Part shown: positions 8,636-16,719 of the stretch, piece after piece
Layout of the letters: each line of letters starts with the position of its first letter
Numbering within the stretch: the stretch's first letter is position 1
Source of the DNA: Acidobacteriota bacterium
GTDB taxonomy: Bacteria; Acidobacteriota; Vicinamibacteria; Marinacidobacterales; Marinacidobacteraceae
DNA: 38,638 nt
Direction of reading: 5' to 3'
NCBI GenBank assembly: GCA_022820545.1
Contig: JAJEFG010000097.1
Coordinates: forward strand, 75,061 to 113,698
Position numbers and translations under genes: made by a program
Notes under the pieces: model-generated
Database searches by the model: none
Told to the model about the DNA's origin: nothing
What the model saw: only the letters and a program-made list of their open reading frames with translations

Positions 8636-10072
8636 TTACCGGTCCGCGCCGAAGTTGCCGAGGGCCATGATGGCCGGCACGGCCACTCCGTTGAGCGTGG
8701 CCGGGGTGTAGCGGCCACGGACCAGGGACATCATCATCTGGTGGACCCGCCCCGAACTCTCGGGCGCAAAGTGTGCGGACTTGACCCGGCCGCGGTGATC
8801 GATGAGGACCATGATCCCGTCCCGCTCCGAGGAACGCCGCGACCCGCCCGAGCCCCGCATGGGTACCGGAGTGCTCCTGAGCACCGGGGGCTCGTAGAGG
8901 ATGCCGGGGTTGCTGGCGCGCTCCCGCACCGCCATGAGGAACGGGGCGAGATCGTGCATGAGGTAGTCGAAGTCCGTTTCGAACGCGATCTCGAACGCCG
9001 CTTCGGCGCCGACGCCGTCGGAGCGCAGGGCGTGGAGATAACCGAGCTGCAGGTGAGCTTCGGCGTCCCGCGGCCGAATGTCGAGCAGCGCCCGGTAGAG
9101 GCTCTCGGTGTCCTCGAGATCGCCGTTCAGCGAATGCGAACGGGCGAGCAGCCGGAGCGCCCGGAGGTTCGTCGGATCCTGGAGGAGCACCTCCCCGAGT
9201 TCCTCGATGGCGAGGTCCAGGTTGCGTGAGCCGAGGTGGGACTCGCCGATCAGCAGGCGAACGTCGTTGCGCTGCGCGTCCGAGACCGGCATGAAGGTCG
9301 AGAGCCAGTTGATCGCCTGTTCGAACTTCCCGTCCTCGATGTAGCGGCGCGCCTGCCGGATCGGATCCTCCATCCCGACGATCATTTCGAGCGGGGGTTC
9401 GGGCACGGTCGGCCGGAGCATGAAGTGCCGCTGCGGAACCACCGCCCGCTCGCTCAGGCTTGCCGCGAGCAGCGGATACGAAGTGGCAAGCCGCTCCATC
9501 GCGACATCGAAGTCATCCAGGACCCGGAGCTTCTGCCCCTCGTAGACCATCCCCTGCCGCTCGGCGCCGGCCCGGATGGTGCCGATGTAGACCGGTCGGT
9601 CCGCGGGGACGGAGATCAGGGTCTCTCCCCGTTCGTGGTCCCGGGGGGCCACCGTGAAGCGTTGCCGGATCGGCCGGAACCGCCGGGTGTTCATCGGGCG
9701 GAGATTCGGGAAATAGACGGCTTCGATCGCCTCCACGTCATAGACGCCGGGGGGCACCAGCTCGTTGATGAGCCCGAGCCCGTCATCCACCGAAAGGGTC
9801 TCGTTCCGGCCGGTGTCGCGATGGCGCAGGACGATCCGCCGCGAACGAAAGTCGGGGCTCTCGAACTTGCCGACGAACCGGCCGATCACCAGCGACTTGC
9901 CGTCACGCTGGACCTCGGACCAGACGGACCTCCGGGAGGGAAGCTCCGCTTCGGCGACCGGAAGGAGGAAGCCTGCCCCGGACATGCCGAGAAGCAGGAA
10001 CCCGGTCAGGTACGGACGCCGGAAGGATCGATCCGACGCCAGGGGAGGAAGGAAACCGCTGCGCACGTTCAC
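8636..10072 (-). CDS. Membrane-anchored TPR protein with C-terminal TonB-like domain
   Basis: About 478 residues. An N-terminal basic stretch and hydrophobic segment (LTGFLLLGMSGAGFLLP) suggest a signal peptide or anchor. A beta-rich region follows, then TPR-like helical repeats around the middle (EQAINWLSTFM, LDLAIEELGEVLLQDP, LEDTESLYRALLDIRP, AEAHLQLGYLHAL). The last ~70 residues have a TonB C-terminal pattern: DHRGRVKSAHFAPESSG, then RGRYTPATLNGVAVPAIM. It is the last gene of the minus-strand run after the HEAT-repeat protein. A TTG at 10102 would add 10 residues; the GTG at 10072 is preferred because AGGGTGAG lies ~7 nt upstream. The role is unknown; scaffolding or transenvelope interaction is inferred from the domains. 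Confidence 0.75.
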   Translation of the reverse strand: MNVRSGFLPPLASDRSFRRPYLTGFLLLGMSGAGFLLPVAEAELPSRRSVWSEVQRDGKSLVIGRFVGKFESPDFRSRRIVLRHRDTGRNETLSVDDGLGLINELVPPGVYDVEAIEAVYFPNLRPMNTRRFRPIRQRFTVAPRDHERGETLISVPADRPVYIGTIRAGAERQGMVYEGQKLRVLDDFDVAMERLATSYPLLAASLSERAVVPQRHFMLRPTVPEPPLEMIVGMEDPIRQARRYIEDGKFEQAINWLSTFMPVSDAQRNDVRLLIGESHLGSRNLDLAIEELGEVLLQDPTNLRALRLLARSHSLNGDLEDTESLYRALLDIRPRDAEAHLQLGYLHALRSDGVGAEAAFEIAFETDFDYLMHDLAPFLMAVRERASNPGILYEPPVLRSTPVPMRGSGGSRRSSERDGIMVLIDHRGRVKSAHFAPESSGRVHQMMMSLVRGRYTPATLNGVAVPAIMALGNFGADR

Positions 10073-10155
10073 GATGGTCTCACCCTTTCCGCCGCCGTTC
10101 AACCCGGCCGCGGTGAAATCTCCGCAGACGGCCCGCGTACCGGCCCTGCGCCCGG

Positions 10156-11457
10156 CTAGCGCGCCTCGCTCCGGCGGGCCAGAACCCTTGCTGCCGCCCG
10201 GGCGCGATCGGCAACTCCGCTGTCGGCGTCCTCGCCGATCTCTTCCAGCTTCGGAATCGCGGCCTCGTCTCCAAGGCGCTCCAGCAGTGCGATGAGCTCG
10301 AGGCGGACCTCCCGGTCCGGGTCGTCCAGGTATCGAAGAAACTCGTCAAGGTGCTGGGCCGCCAGCTCCAACCCGTACTGGCGGGCCGTCTCGCGCAGGC
10401 GGCGGTCGGAGAGCGACAGCACGACCCGGTCCACGAAGGGCGTCTGACCCAGCCGCACCAGCGCAAAGCAGAAGGCGAGTTGCACCCGGGCGTCCTCTTC
10501 GCGAAGGAAATCCCGGATCAGGCCGTCCACGAGCGTGGGATCCCCCAGACGGCCCAGCCCGCCGGCCGCATACTCGCGCCGGCGGGCATCCCGGCTCGAA
10601 AGCTCGTGGTAGAAGGTCCCCCGCGCTTCCGCGGCCCCGATCCTGGCCAGCGCTTCCAGCGCGTCCCGTGCGAGATCGCTGCCCGGGTCACCGTCGTAGA
10701 CCGCGACCAGCGCCGGAGTCGCCGGGGGGAAGGCCATGCGTCCCAGCGCCCGGACCACGTGTCTCTGAAGGCCGGAGTCCTCCACCATGGAGAGGAGGCT
10801 CTGCCCGGCTTCTTCGGTCCCGATCAAGCCCAGGGATTCCACGGCCTTCCGTCGCACGTCGCCATCCGGATCGCCGGCCGCGGCGCGCGCCAGCGCCGGC
10901 GCCCCCGTGGCGGCGCGCAGCACCCCGAGCGCCTCGGCCGCCAGTCTGCGGTTCTCGGTGTCCTCGTCACCGAGCCGGGCCGCGAGGGCATCGACGATCC
11001 GGGGTTCCACCGGGCGCAGCGGATCGAGTGCGATTTCCTGTTCGCGGCGCAGCAACCAGTCCACCGCGCGCTCCCGTCGGCCCGCGGGAGGTTCCCGGCG
11101 GTGGATGTCCACGAGTCCTCCGATGGCCCCGCGGCGATGCGCGGGGACCTCGTCCTCGAGCAGCAGGATCAGGCCGGTCGCGGCATCCGGTCTGCGGACC
11201 GCGGCGAGCGCCTCCAGCGCGGCGCGCCGCACGTCCCGGTCCGCATCACGCGCCGCGGGAGTGAGCGCCGCCACCGCCTCGGGCGAACCGTCTTCCCCGA
11301 GCGCGCGCGCCGCGTCGCGACGGGTCCGTGGATCGCTGCTCTCCAGCCGGGCGGCCAACTCCTCGACGCTCGACTGCGCCGGCGCGAGCGTCGCGGCGCC
11401 GGCGAGAAGAGCGAGAGCGAAGCCGGTTGCGGAGGCGCGGCCCCGCATGACCCGCAT
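10156..11457 (-). CDS. Secreted HEAT-repeat protein
   Basis: A protein of 433 residues. The N-terminus (MRVMRGRASATGFALALLAG, then AATLAPAQS) looks like a Sec signal peptide. The rest is a tandem array of HEAT / PBS-lyase-like helical repeats, seen as recurrent 'DPRTRRDAARALGEDGS', 'DRDVRRAALEALA', 'DGDVRRKAVESLGLIG' and 'DREVRLELIALLERLGDEAA' units running to the C-terminus. No catalytic motif is visible, and such proteins act as protein-binding scaffolds. The ATG at 11457 lies 3 nt after the S41 protease stop, so the two are almost certainly co-translated. A periplasmic adaptor or regulator for the protease is an attractive inference without direct proof. A second ATG at 11448 is possible. 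Confidence 0.85.
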   Translation of the reverse strand: MRVMRGRASATGFALALLAGAATLAPAQSSVEELAARLESSDPRTRRDAARALGEDGSPEAVAALTPAARDADRDVRRAALEALAAVRRPDAATGLILLLEDEVPAHRRGAIGGLVDIHRREPPAGRRERAVDWLLRREQEIALDPLRPVEPRIVDALAARLGDEDTENRRLAAEALGVLRAATGAPALARAAAGDPDGDVRRKAVESLGLIGTEEAGQSLLSMVEDSGLQRHVVRALGRMAFPPATPALVAVYDGDPGSDLARDALEALARIGAAEARGTFYHELSSRDARRREYAAGGLGRLGDPTLVDGLIRDFLREEDARVQLAFCFALVRLGQTPFVDRVVLSLSDRRLRETARQYGLELAAQHLDEFLRYLDDPDREVRLELIALLERLGDEAAIPKLEEIGEDADSGVADRARAAARVLARRSEAR

Positions 11458-11460
11458 CCC

Positions 11461-13137
11461 TCAGCGGCCTTCCCCGCCGGTGGTCCCGGCCAGGTACGCC
11501 TCGGGATCGTGAAGCAGAAGCGCAGCCTCGGGCATCGCCCGAAGCGCCGCCATGACCTGGGGATCGCGGTCCAGGGTCGCCCGCCGGGAGGCTCCCGGTC
11601 CCCACAGCAGACTGAAGACCTCGGTTTCGATCCTGAGCGAGACCGCGTCGCGATGCCGTTCCAGCCCCTCCCGGTCGTGCGGAATCCCCTCCTCCGCCAG
11701 GAAGTCGAAGAACTCGGCGAGCGTCGCGGCGTCAGCGCGGAAGCTCTGATCCACCGCCCGGATCAGGTCACCCCGCGCCTGGAGTTCGTCCGGCCGGGTC
11801 CCCGCCCCGTCAACCGCCCCGCGGCCGTCCGCGGGAACGAACCGGGTAGCGAACCGGAAGACGGCTCCGTGCTGTTCGACATCCAGGAGGACCTCGGGAA
11901 GCTCCGGGGCGGGAACCTCCCGGTCCGGCGCGACGCCTCCACCGCCCTGAATCTCGCGGCCGAGTCCGGTCAGCACGATGGTTCCCGCCTCGTCGTTCGA
12001 TTCGTGCTCTCCCCGGTCCTGGTAATACGCGAGGAAATCTCCCGAGTCGTAGTCGCGCTGGAGCCGGCGGCCGCTCGGCGTGAAGTACTCCGCGGACGTG
12101 AGGCCGAGCGCGTAGCCGTGCTTCAACTGGAACACCGACTGGACGAGGCCCTTCCCGTAGGTGTTCTCCCCGAGGATGAGTCCGCGGTCGTGGTCCTGGA
12201 TGGCGCCCGCGACGATCTCGGATGCCGAGGCGCTCTCCCTGGAAACGAGCACGATCACCGGGAGATCGCTGTAGGGACTGGGCTTTTCGGCGAGGAAGAC
12301 CTGATCGTTTTCGGAGTGGCGTCCGCGGATGGAGACGATTTCCTGGTGCTGTTTCAGGAAGACGTTGGAAACGGCCACCGCCTGGTTCAGGAGTCCCCCC
12401 GGGTTGCGGCGAAGGTCCACCAGCAGCCGGTCAGCCCCCCCCAGACGAAGTTCCGCGATGGCGTCGCGCAGCTCGCTCTCGGTGTTCTCGTTGAAGTCCG
12501 AGACCCGAACGTAGCCGGTCTTCTCGGACCCGGCGGGCTCGTCGAGCACGAAGTAGTAGGGAACGCTCTTGAGCGCGATCCGGTCCCGGATCACGGTGAA
12601 GTCCAGCGGGGCGTCGTAGCCGGGCCGGGTGATGGTGATGCTGACCGGCGTTCCCCGCGGACCCCGGAGCAGGTTCACCGCGTCGTCCATCGTGTACTGC
12701 GTCGCATCCTCGCCCTCGATCCGGGAGATCACGTCGCCGGCCCGAATCCCCAGCCGGTACGCGGGAGTCCCTTCGAACGGCGAAACGACGGTCAGGAGTC
12801 CGTTCTGATGCTGTACCCGGATGCCCAGCCCGACGTAGCCTCCCTGTTGGCGCTCGCGCATCTGACGGTAGTTGCGCGGAACGAAGAGGCTCGAATGGGG
12901 GTCCAGCCGGGCGAGCATCCCGGACACCGTCGCCCGGGTGAGTGTCTCGGGGTCGATCTCCCGCGGGTACGCCGTCTCGATGTGCCGGATGACGTTGGAG
13001 TGCCGTTGCAGCAACGCCCTCAGCCCGTCGGAGGGCGGGAGCCCGCGCGCCGGCTGGACGCCGAGGATCGTCGCCGAAATGGCCGCCCCCACCAGGAGCG
13101 GCATCAGGAGGGGGATGACCCGCGCCCGGAGCCTCAT
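11461..13137 (-). CDS. S41-family C-terminal processing protease (Ctp/Tsp-like)
   Basis: A protein of 558 residues with an N-terminal signal/anchor (residues ~6-27), then the S41 N-terminal segment with LARLDPHSSLF. A PDZ domain spans ~100-170 (GYVGLGIRV ... GDVISRIEGEDA), followed by the catalytic core. The serine/lysine dyad fits E. coli Tsp spacing exactly: Ser304 in SRESASASEI and Lys329 in GENTYGKG are 25 residues apart, with QDHD between them. The substrate-channel segment DLRRNPGGLLNQAV is intact. The C-terminal ~150 residues are not obviously part of the core. It acts in the periplasm, cutting proteins near their C-termini. It lies 42 bp downstream of tatC and is coupled to the HEAT-repeat gene. 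Confidence 0.93.
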   Translation of the reverse strand: MRLRARVIPLLMPLLVGAAISATILGVQPARGLPPSDGLRALLQRHSNVIRHIETAYPREIDPETLTRATVSGMLARLDPHSSLFVPRNYRQMRERQQGGYVGLGIRVQHQNGLLTVVSPFEGTPAYRLGIRAGDVISRIEGEDATQYTMDDAVNLLRGPRGTPVSITITRPGYDAPLDFTVIRDRIALKSVPYYFVLDEPAGSEKTGYVRVSDFNENTESELRDAIAELRLGGADRLLVDLRRNPGGLLNQAVAVSNVFLKQHQEIVSIRGRHSENDQVFLAEKPSPYSDLPVIVLVSRESASASEIVAGAIQDHDRGLILGENTYGKGLVQSVFQLKHGYALGLTSAEYFTPSGRRLQRDYDSGDFLAYYQDRGEHESNDEAGTIVLTGLGREIQGGGGVAPDREVPAPELPEVLLDVEQHGAVFRFATRFVPADGRGAVDGAGTRPDELQARGDLIRAVDQSFRADAATLAEFFDFLAEEGIPHDREGLERHRDAVSLRIETEVFSLLWGPGASRRATLDRDPQVMAALRAMPEAALLLHDPEAYLAGTTGGEGR

Positions 13138-13179
13138 GGCGTGATCCTAGCAGCCTGGCAGGGGGCCGGGCGGATCCCG

Positions 13180-13962
13180 TTACTCGTCCTCCGGCTTCCT
13201 GCCGCGCATCCGGTTCCCGACCCAGGCGATCCCGATCGACAGCGTGTAGAGGAGGACCATCGGCCCGGCGAGGAGGATCTGGGTGGCCGGATCGGGCGGG
13301 GTCAGGAGGGCGGCGAAAACGAAGCACAGCAGGATGGCGTACTTGAAGTAGCGGACGAGGAACCCGGGGGTAATCACCCCGAGCCGCGACAGCAACAGCG
13401 CCAGCGTGGGGATCTGGAACATCACCGCCGTCACCAGAACCAGCCGGGCGTAGAAGCTGAAGGTCTCCGAGACCCGGTAGCGGATCTCGATGTCCTCCCC
13501 GACGCCGCCGAAGGTGCTCAGGAACTCGGCGCCGATGGGGAAGAGCACGTAGTGACAGAAGACCGCTCCCGAAATGAAGAAAACGGAGCCCACGATGACG
13601 AACGGGACGGCGAGGTGACGCTCGTGGCGGTAGAGCCCGGGAGCAATGAACCCCCACACCTGGCCCAGCCAGACCGGCGTGGAGACGACGATGGCCACCA
13701 GGAAGCTCATCTTGATCCCGAGGACGAAGTTCTCCTGCGGCGCGGTGGCGATGAGGCTGCCCCCGTACGGCTCGATGACGTTCCGGAGCGGCTGCATCAG
13801 GAAGTTGAAGACCTCGTCGTAGAAGAAAAAACAGCCCACGAACGCCACCATGATCGCGATCGCCGCCCGGATGAGCCGGCTGCGCAGCTCGTCCAGATGT
13901 TCGAGGAAGGTCATCCGGTCGGCCGGCCCGTTCGGGCTGTCCGTCCGTTCGGAGTCGCTCAC
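13180..13962 (-). CDS. tatC: Sec-independent protein translocase TatC
   Basis: A protein of 260 residues, the usual TatC length, with six hydrophobic segments. Family landmarks are the N-terminal FLEHLDELRSRL, the periplasmic loop ending in ENFVLGIKMSF, VWGFIAPGLYRHER, and the C-terminal LLTPPDPATQILLAGPM. TatC forms the receptor for twin-arginine signal peptides in the cytoplasmic membrane. The start is a GTG at 13962. It sits 36 bp downstream of a TatA/B gene in the same orientation, consistent with a minimal tat operon. Confidence 0.96.
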   Translation of the reverse strand: MSDSERTDSPNGPADRMTFLEHLDELRSRLIRAAIAIMVAFVGCFFFYDEVFNFLMQPLRNVIEPYGGSLIATAPQENFVLGIKMSFLVAIVVSTPVWLGQVWGFIAPGLYRHERHLAVPFVIVGSVFFISGAVFCHYVLFPIGAEFLSTFGGVGEDIEIRYRVSETFSFYARLVLVTAVMFQIPTLALLLSRLGVITPGFLVRYFKYAILLCFVFAALLTPPDPATQILLAGPMVLLYTLSIGIAWVGNRMRGRKPEDE

Positions 13963-13998
13963 GGATTGCCGTGGGATAGCGGAGTCAGCTCCGCCCCG

Positions 13999-14505
13999 TC
14001 ACTTCCCGGAGTCCCCCCGGGACTCCGGTTCCGTGGCCCCGTCATCGCTCGCGGCGCCAATCCCGCCAGCGGGGTCCCCGCCATCCGCCGCGTCGGCTGC
14101 GGGAGCCACGGCCTCGTCCCCTGCCGACCGGGCCGGGGGCGGGCCCGCTTGCGAATCCGCCGCCGGCGGGCTCTCCCCCGCTGGCGGCTTCGCGGCCGGC
14201 GGACCGGATCCACGGTCCGGGTCGAGTCCCCGGCCCAGGTCCGCAACGTCCTTCTTCAGCTCGGAGACCTCGCTGCGGGCGGCCCGGAACTCCTCCATCT
14301 GGACCTCCCGCTCCAGGGTGCTGCGCAGTTCCGTGCTGGTCCGCCGGAACTCCGCGATGCTCTTCCCGAGCGTCTTGCCGATCTGGGGCAGCTTGCGGGG
14401 GCCGAAGACGATCAGGGCCACCACCAGGATGATCAGCATCTCCTGCATCCCGAGCGGACCGATCATGAGCGGGAGCAGGGAGAGGGCGGACAAGGTTCCG
14501 CACAT
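13999..14505 (-). CDS. Twin-arginine translocase subunit TatA/TatB
   Basis: One N-terminal transmembrane helix followed by an amphipathic helix: MQEMLIILVVALIVFGPRKL then PQIGKTLGKSIAEFRRT, the TatA/B pattern including the FGP hinge. The cytoplasmic tail (~100 residues) is charged and then rich in Pro/Ala/Gly/Ser, with low complexity. A glutamate inside the helix start (MQEML) is compatible with either TatA or TatB; the long tail leans to TatB. The ATG at 14505 is the longest start. The ATG at 14466 (MIGPLGMQEM) fits the family better, and neither has a clear ribosome-binding site. It is followed by tatC and is divergent from ubiE. Confidence 0.9.
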   Translation of the reverse strand: MCGTLSALSLLPLMIGPLGMQEMLIILVVALIVFGPRKLPQIGKTLGKSIAEFRRTSTELRSTLEREVQMEEFRAARSEVSELKKDVADLGRGLDPDRGSGPPAAKPPAGESPPAADSQAGPPPARSAGDEAVAPAADAADGGDPAGGIGAASDDGATEPESRGDSGK

Positions 14506-14585
14506 TATCGTCTGCCCGGGGGGCGGCCGGTGTCGCCGCTGCCGCCGCCGGAGGCTCTGGCGCCAGTCCCCGGCTAGACTGAATC

Positions 14586-15425
14586 ATGCGCTCGCCGCGG
14601 CTTTCACCGGAAGCCCGGCGGCAGGCTCCGGGCGCGATCCGGCGCATGTTCGAAGCCGTCGCGCCGCGCTACGACCGGATGAACCGGATCCTCAGCGTGG
14701 GACTCGACCAGGGTTGGAGGCGGGCCGCCCTCCGGGAACTGGACTGCGCTCCAGGTTCCCGGATCCTGGATCTGTGCTGCGGAACCGGGGATCTCGCCCT
14801 GCTGCTGCCACGCGGCCTGCGTCCCGTGGGTTGCGATCTGACGCCCGCCATGCTGGAGATCGCGGCCGCCAAGGCGACTCGCCACCGGGTGGCACTCCCC
14901 GGGGTCGCCGGAGACGCAATGCGGCTGCCCTTCGCGAACGACGCGTTCGATGCCGCGGTGGTGGGCTTCGGGATTCGGAATCTTCCGGATCTGGAGCGAG
15001 GGCTCGACGAGATCCATCGGGTCCTGGCGCCCGGAGGCAAGCTCGTGATTCTGGAGTTCTCAAGGCCGGAGAACCGCGCGGTGCGGCTTGGACACGGGGC
15101 CTGGCTCCGGCTCGCGGTACCCGGCCTCGCCCGGCTCGTCGCTTCGGGCGGGGAGCCCTACGACTACCTGAAGGACTCCATCCTGAGCTTTCCGGATGCC
15201 GGAGCGCTCGCCCGCACTCTGGGGGGGGCCGGATTCAGCGCCGTCTCCTACCGGCACCTGGCGCTCGGGACGGTCGCCATCCACTCCGGCCGCCGCGGTC
15301 GGCGGACCGCTCCCCGCGATCCGGCGCCGGAGGCGGAGAACGGGCAACGGACTACCACGGCACGGGGAGAAACCGAAGCGGCCCGATTCTCGGTATCTCG
15401 GTCGGCAGCGCGTTCAACTGCATGA
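14586..15425 (+). CDS. ubiE: Demethylmenaquinone / ubiquinone biosynthesis C-methyltransferase (UbiE/MenG)
   Basis: A SAM-dependent C-methyltransferase of quinone biosynthesis, 279 residues. UbiE signatures are present: FEAVAPRYDRMNRILSVGLD (residues 22-41), the SAM-binding ILDLCCGTGDLALLLP, GDAMRLPFANDAFDA, FGIRNLPDLERGL, and PYDYLKDSILSFPDA near 191-205. The family normally ends close to the GTVAIHSG motif (~residue 235). Here the frame continues for ~44 low-complexity residues, and its last 74 bp overlap the 3' end of the convergent pilW gene. Whether the quinone is menaquinone or ubiquinone cannot be told from this gene alone. It is divergent from tatA/B with an 80-bp intergenic gap. Confidence 0.95.
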   Translation: MRSPRLSPEARRQAPGAIRRMFEAVAPRYDRMNRILSVGLDQGWRRAALRELDCAPGSRILDLCCGTGDLALLLPRGLRPVGCDLTPAMLEIAAAKATRHRVALPGVAGDAMRLPFANDAFDAAVVGFGIRNLPDLERGLDEIHRVLAPGGKLVILEFSRPENRAVRLGHGAWLRLAVPGLARLVASGGEPYDYLKDSILSFPDAGALARTLGGAGFSAVSYRHLALGTVAIHSGRRGRRTAPRDPAPEAENGQRTTTARGETEAARFSVSRSAARSTA

Positions 15426-16716
15426 GTTCCTCCCACGCGCGGCGTTCGACGCCGGCCGCGGGCACCCGGAGCCCTACCCGGCGCCGATAGACCCGGGTGA
15501 GGTAGCCGTCTCCATCGTCGGGAGAGGCGGCTCCGCTCCCGGCGAAGGCCCTGCCGACCCGGTTTTCGGCGGCCCGGACCCGGACCGTGACGTCGACCGC
15601 GCGCACGACGTGATCCCGCAGCCGGGCGGCCGATGCCATGTCGCCGACGAAGCGCGGCGGAGCGTCCCGCAGGACGTCCGAGTCTTGACCCGTAACGTAG
15701 CGGACCTGCAGGTCCTCCACGTACCCGACGGGTTGGGGCGCCTCCTCATCCGCCCTGCGCATCAGGACCCTCCGGGGATCGGCGGCATCCCGCGCCGCAT
15801 CGCGAACCCAGTAGCGGATGCGGGTGACCGGCACCAGCCCGGGCTGCCCGAGCCCGAACAGTCCGGTCCCCTCCCCCTGCCGGACCTCCACCGGCGTTCC
15901 CAGCGGCACCCCGCGCTCCCGCGCCCACCGCTCCAGCATCGCGCCCACCACCTGCTCGGTCAGGCTCGCGAGCGTCCCACCCCCGATTCCGGGAACGGCG
16001 GCCTCGATCGCCCCGCCGAGAACGCTTTCGAGGGCGCGCTCCAGCAGGCCTCCGCCGCTTCCCGGCTCGAAAGTGTCGCCATCCACGCTCGGGCGGAAAT
16101 GCCAGTGCCAGGGACCCTCCCGGGGAGCGATGCGCACGACGGCGCCGGCCGGGCCCTCTTCCCCCAGCGCCCCCTCGACGAACCCGTTCCCCGCCGGGGA
16201 AACGGAGACCACCTCGCCGAAGGCCCAGCGGGGCGTCATCTCGTCGTCGTTGAAGACGACCGCAAAGCGCCGTCCTCCATCTCCTGACCCGCGGTCCAGG
16301 CGAGACCCGGGGTGCCCGAGCCGCACCTTTACGCCGTCAAACGCCACCACCGGCTCGAACGATGCCTCCGCCAGGCGCTCGGGCGCCGTCAGAAAGTCGA
16401 GTCCGTCGGGATCGCGGTCTCCGGCCGGGCCGAGATCGGTGAAGACCGGAATCTCAGCGGGCAACCCGCCGCCCGCGCGCGCCAGGTCCGTCGCGATGCG
16501 ATCGAGGATCGCGCTTCCATCCTGCCGGAGGGTCGCCAGTTCCGGCTGCAGGTCCAGGGTGAGCCGGGCCTGGCGGAACAGCAGGCCGAAGCTCCCCGCC
16601 ACCATCAGGGTGAGGCCGAGCGCCACCACGGCCTCCGTGATCGTGAAACCCGCGGCGGCGCCACCGCCGCGCGGCGGACGCCACCGGAGCGATGGGCGCA
16701 TGCGGGTCGCGAACAC
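15352..16716 (-). CDS. pilW: Minor pilin, PilW-like, with prepilin N-terminal methylation motif
   Basis: A protein of 454 residues. A class III signal is visible: a basic leader, then G^FTITEAVVALGLTLMVAGS with the conserved Glu at +5 of the mature pilin helix. The long soluble part, with DRIATDLARAGGG early on, fits PilW-type minor pilins, which prime the pilus tip together with PilV, PilX and PilY1. It is the last gene of the pilV-pilX-pilY1-pilW block and begins 3 nt after the pilY1 stop. Its 3' end overlaps the tail of convergent ubiE. It is longer than most PilW proteins (~300-380 residues). The family assignment rests on motif and gene order. Confidence 0.85.
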   Translation of the reverse strand: MFATRMRPSLRWRPPRGGGAAAGFTITEAVVALGLTLMVAGSFGLLFRQARLTLDLQPELATLRQDGSAILDRIATDLARAGGGLPAEIPVFTDLGPAGDRDPDGLDFLTAPERLAEASFEPVVAFDGVKVRLGHPGSRLDRGSGDGGRRFAVVFNDDEMTPRWAFGEVVSVSPAGNGFVEGALGEEGPAGAVVRIAPREGPWHWHFRPSVDGDTFEPGSGGGLLERALESVLGGAIEAAVPGIGGGTLASLTEQVVGAMLERWARERGVPLGTPVEVRQGEGTGLFGLGQPGLVPVTRIRYWVRDAARDAADPRRVLMRRADEEAPQPVGYVEDLQVRYVTGQDSDVLRDAPPRFVGDMASAARLRDHVVRAVDVTVRVRAAENRVGRAFAGSGAASPDDGDGYLTRVYRRRVGLRVPAAGVERRAWEELMQLNALPTEIPRIGPLRFLPVPW

Positions 16717-16719
16717 CGG

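Noticed and set aside
10351..14577. A 1408-codon open frame on the plus strand
   Set aside because: It is exactly antisense to the HEAT-repeat, S41, tatC and tatA/B genes, which carry clear motifs. Its product is Arg/Gly/Glu/Asp-rich without domains, as expected for antisense frames in GC-rich DNA.
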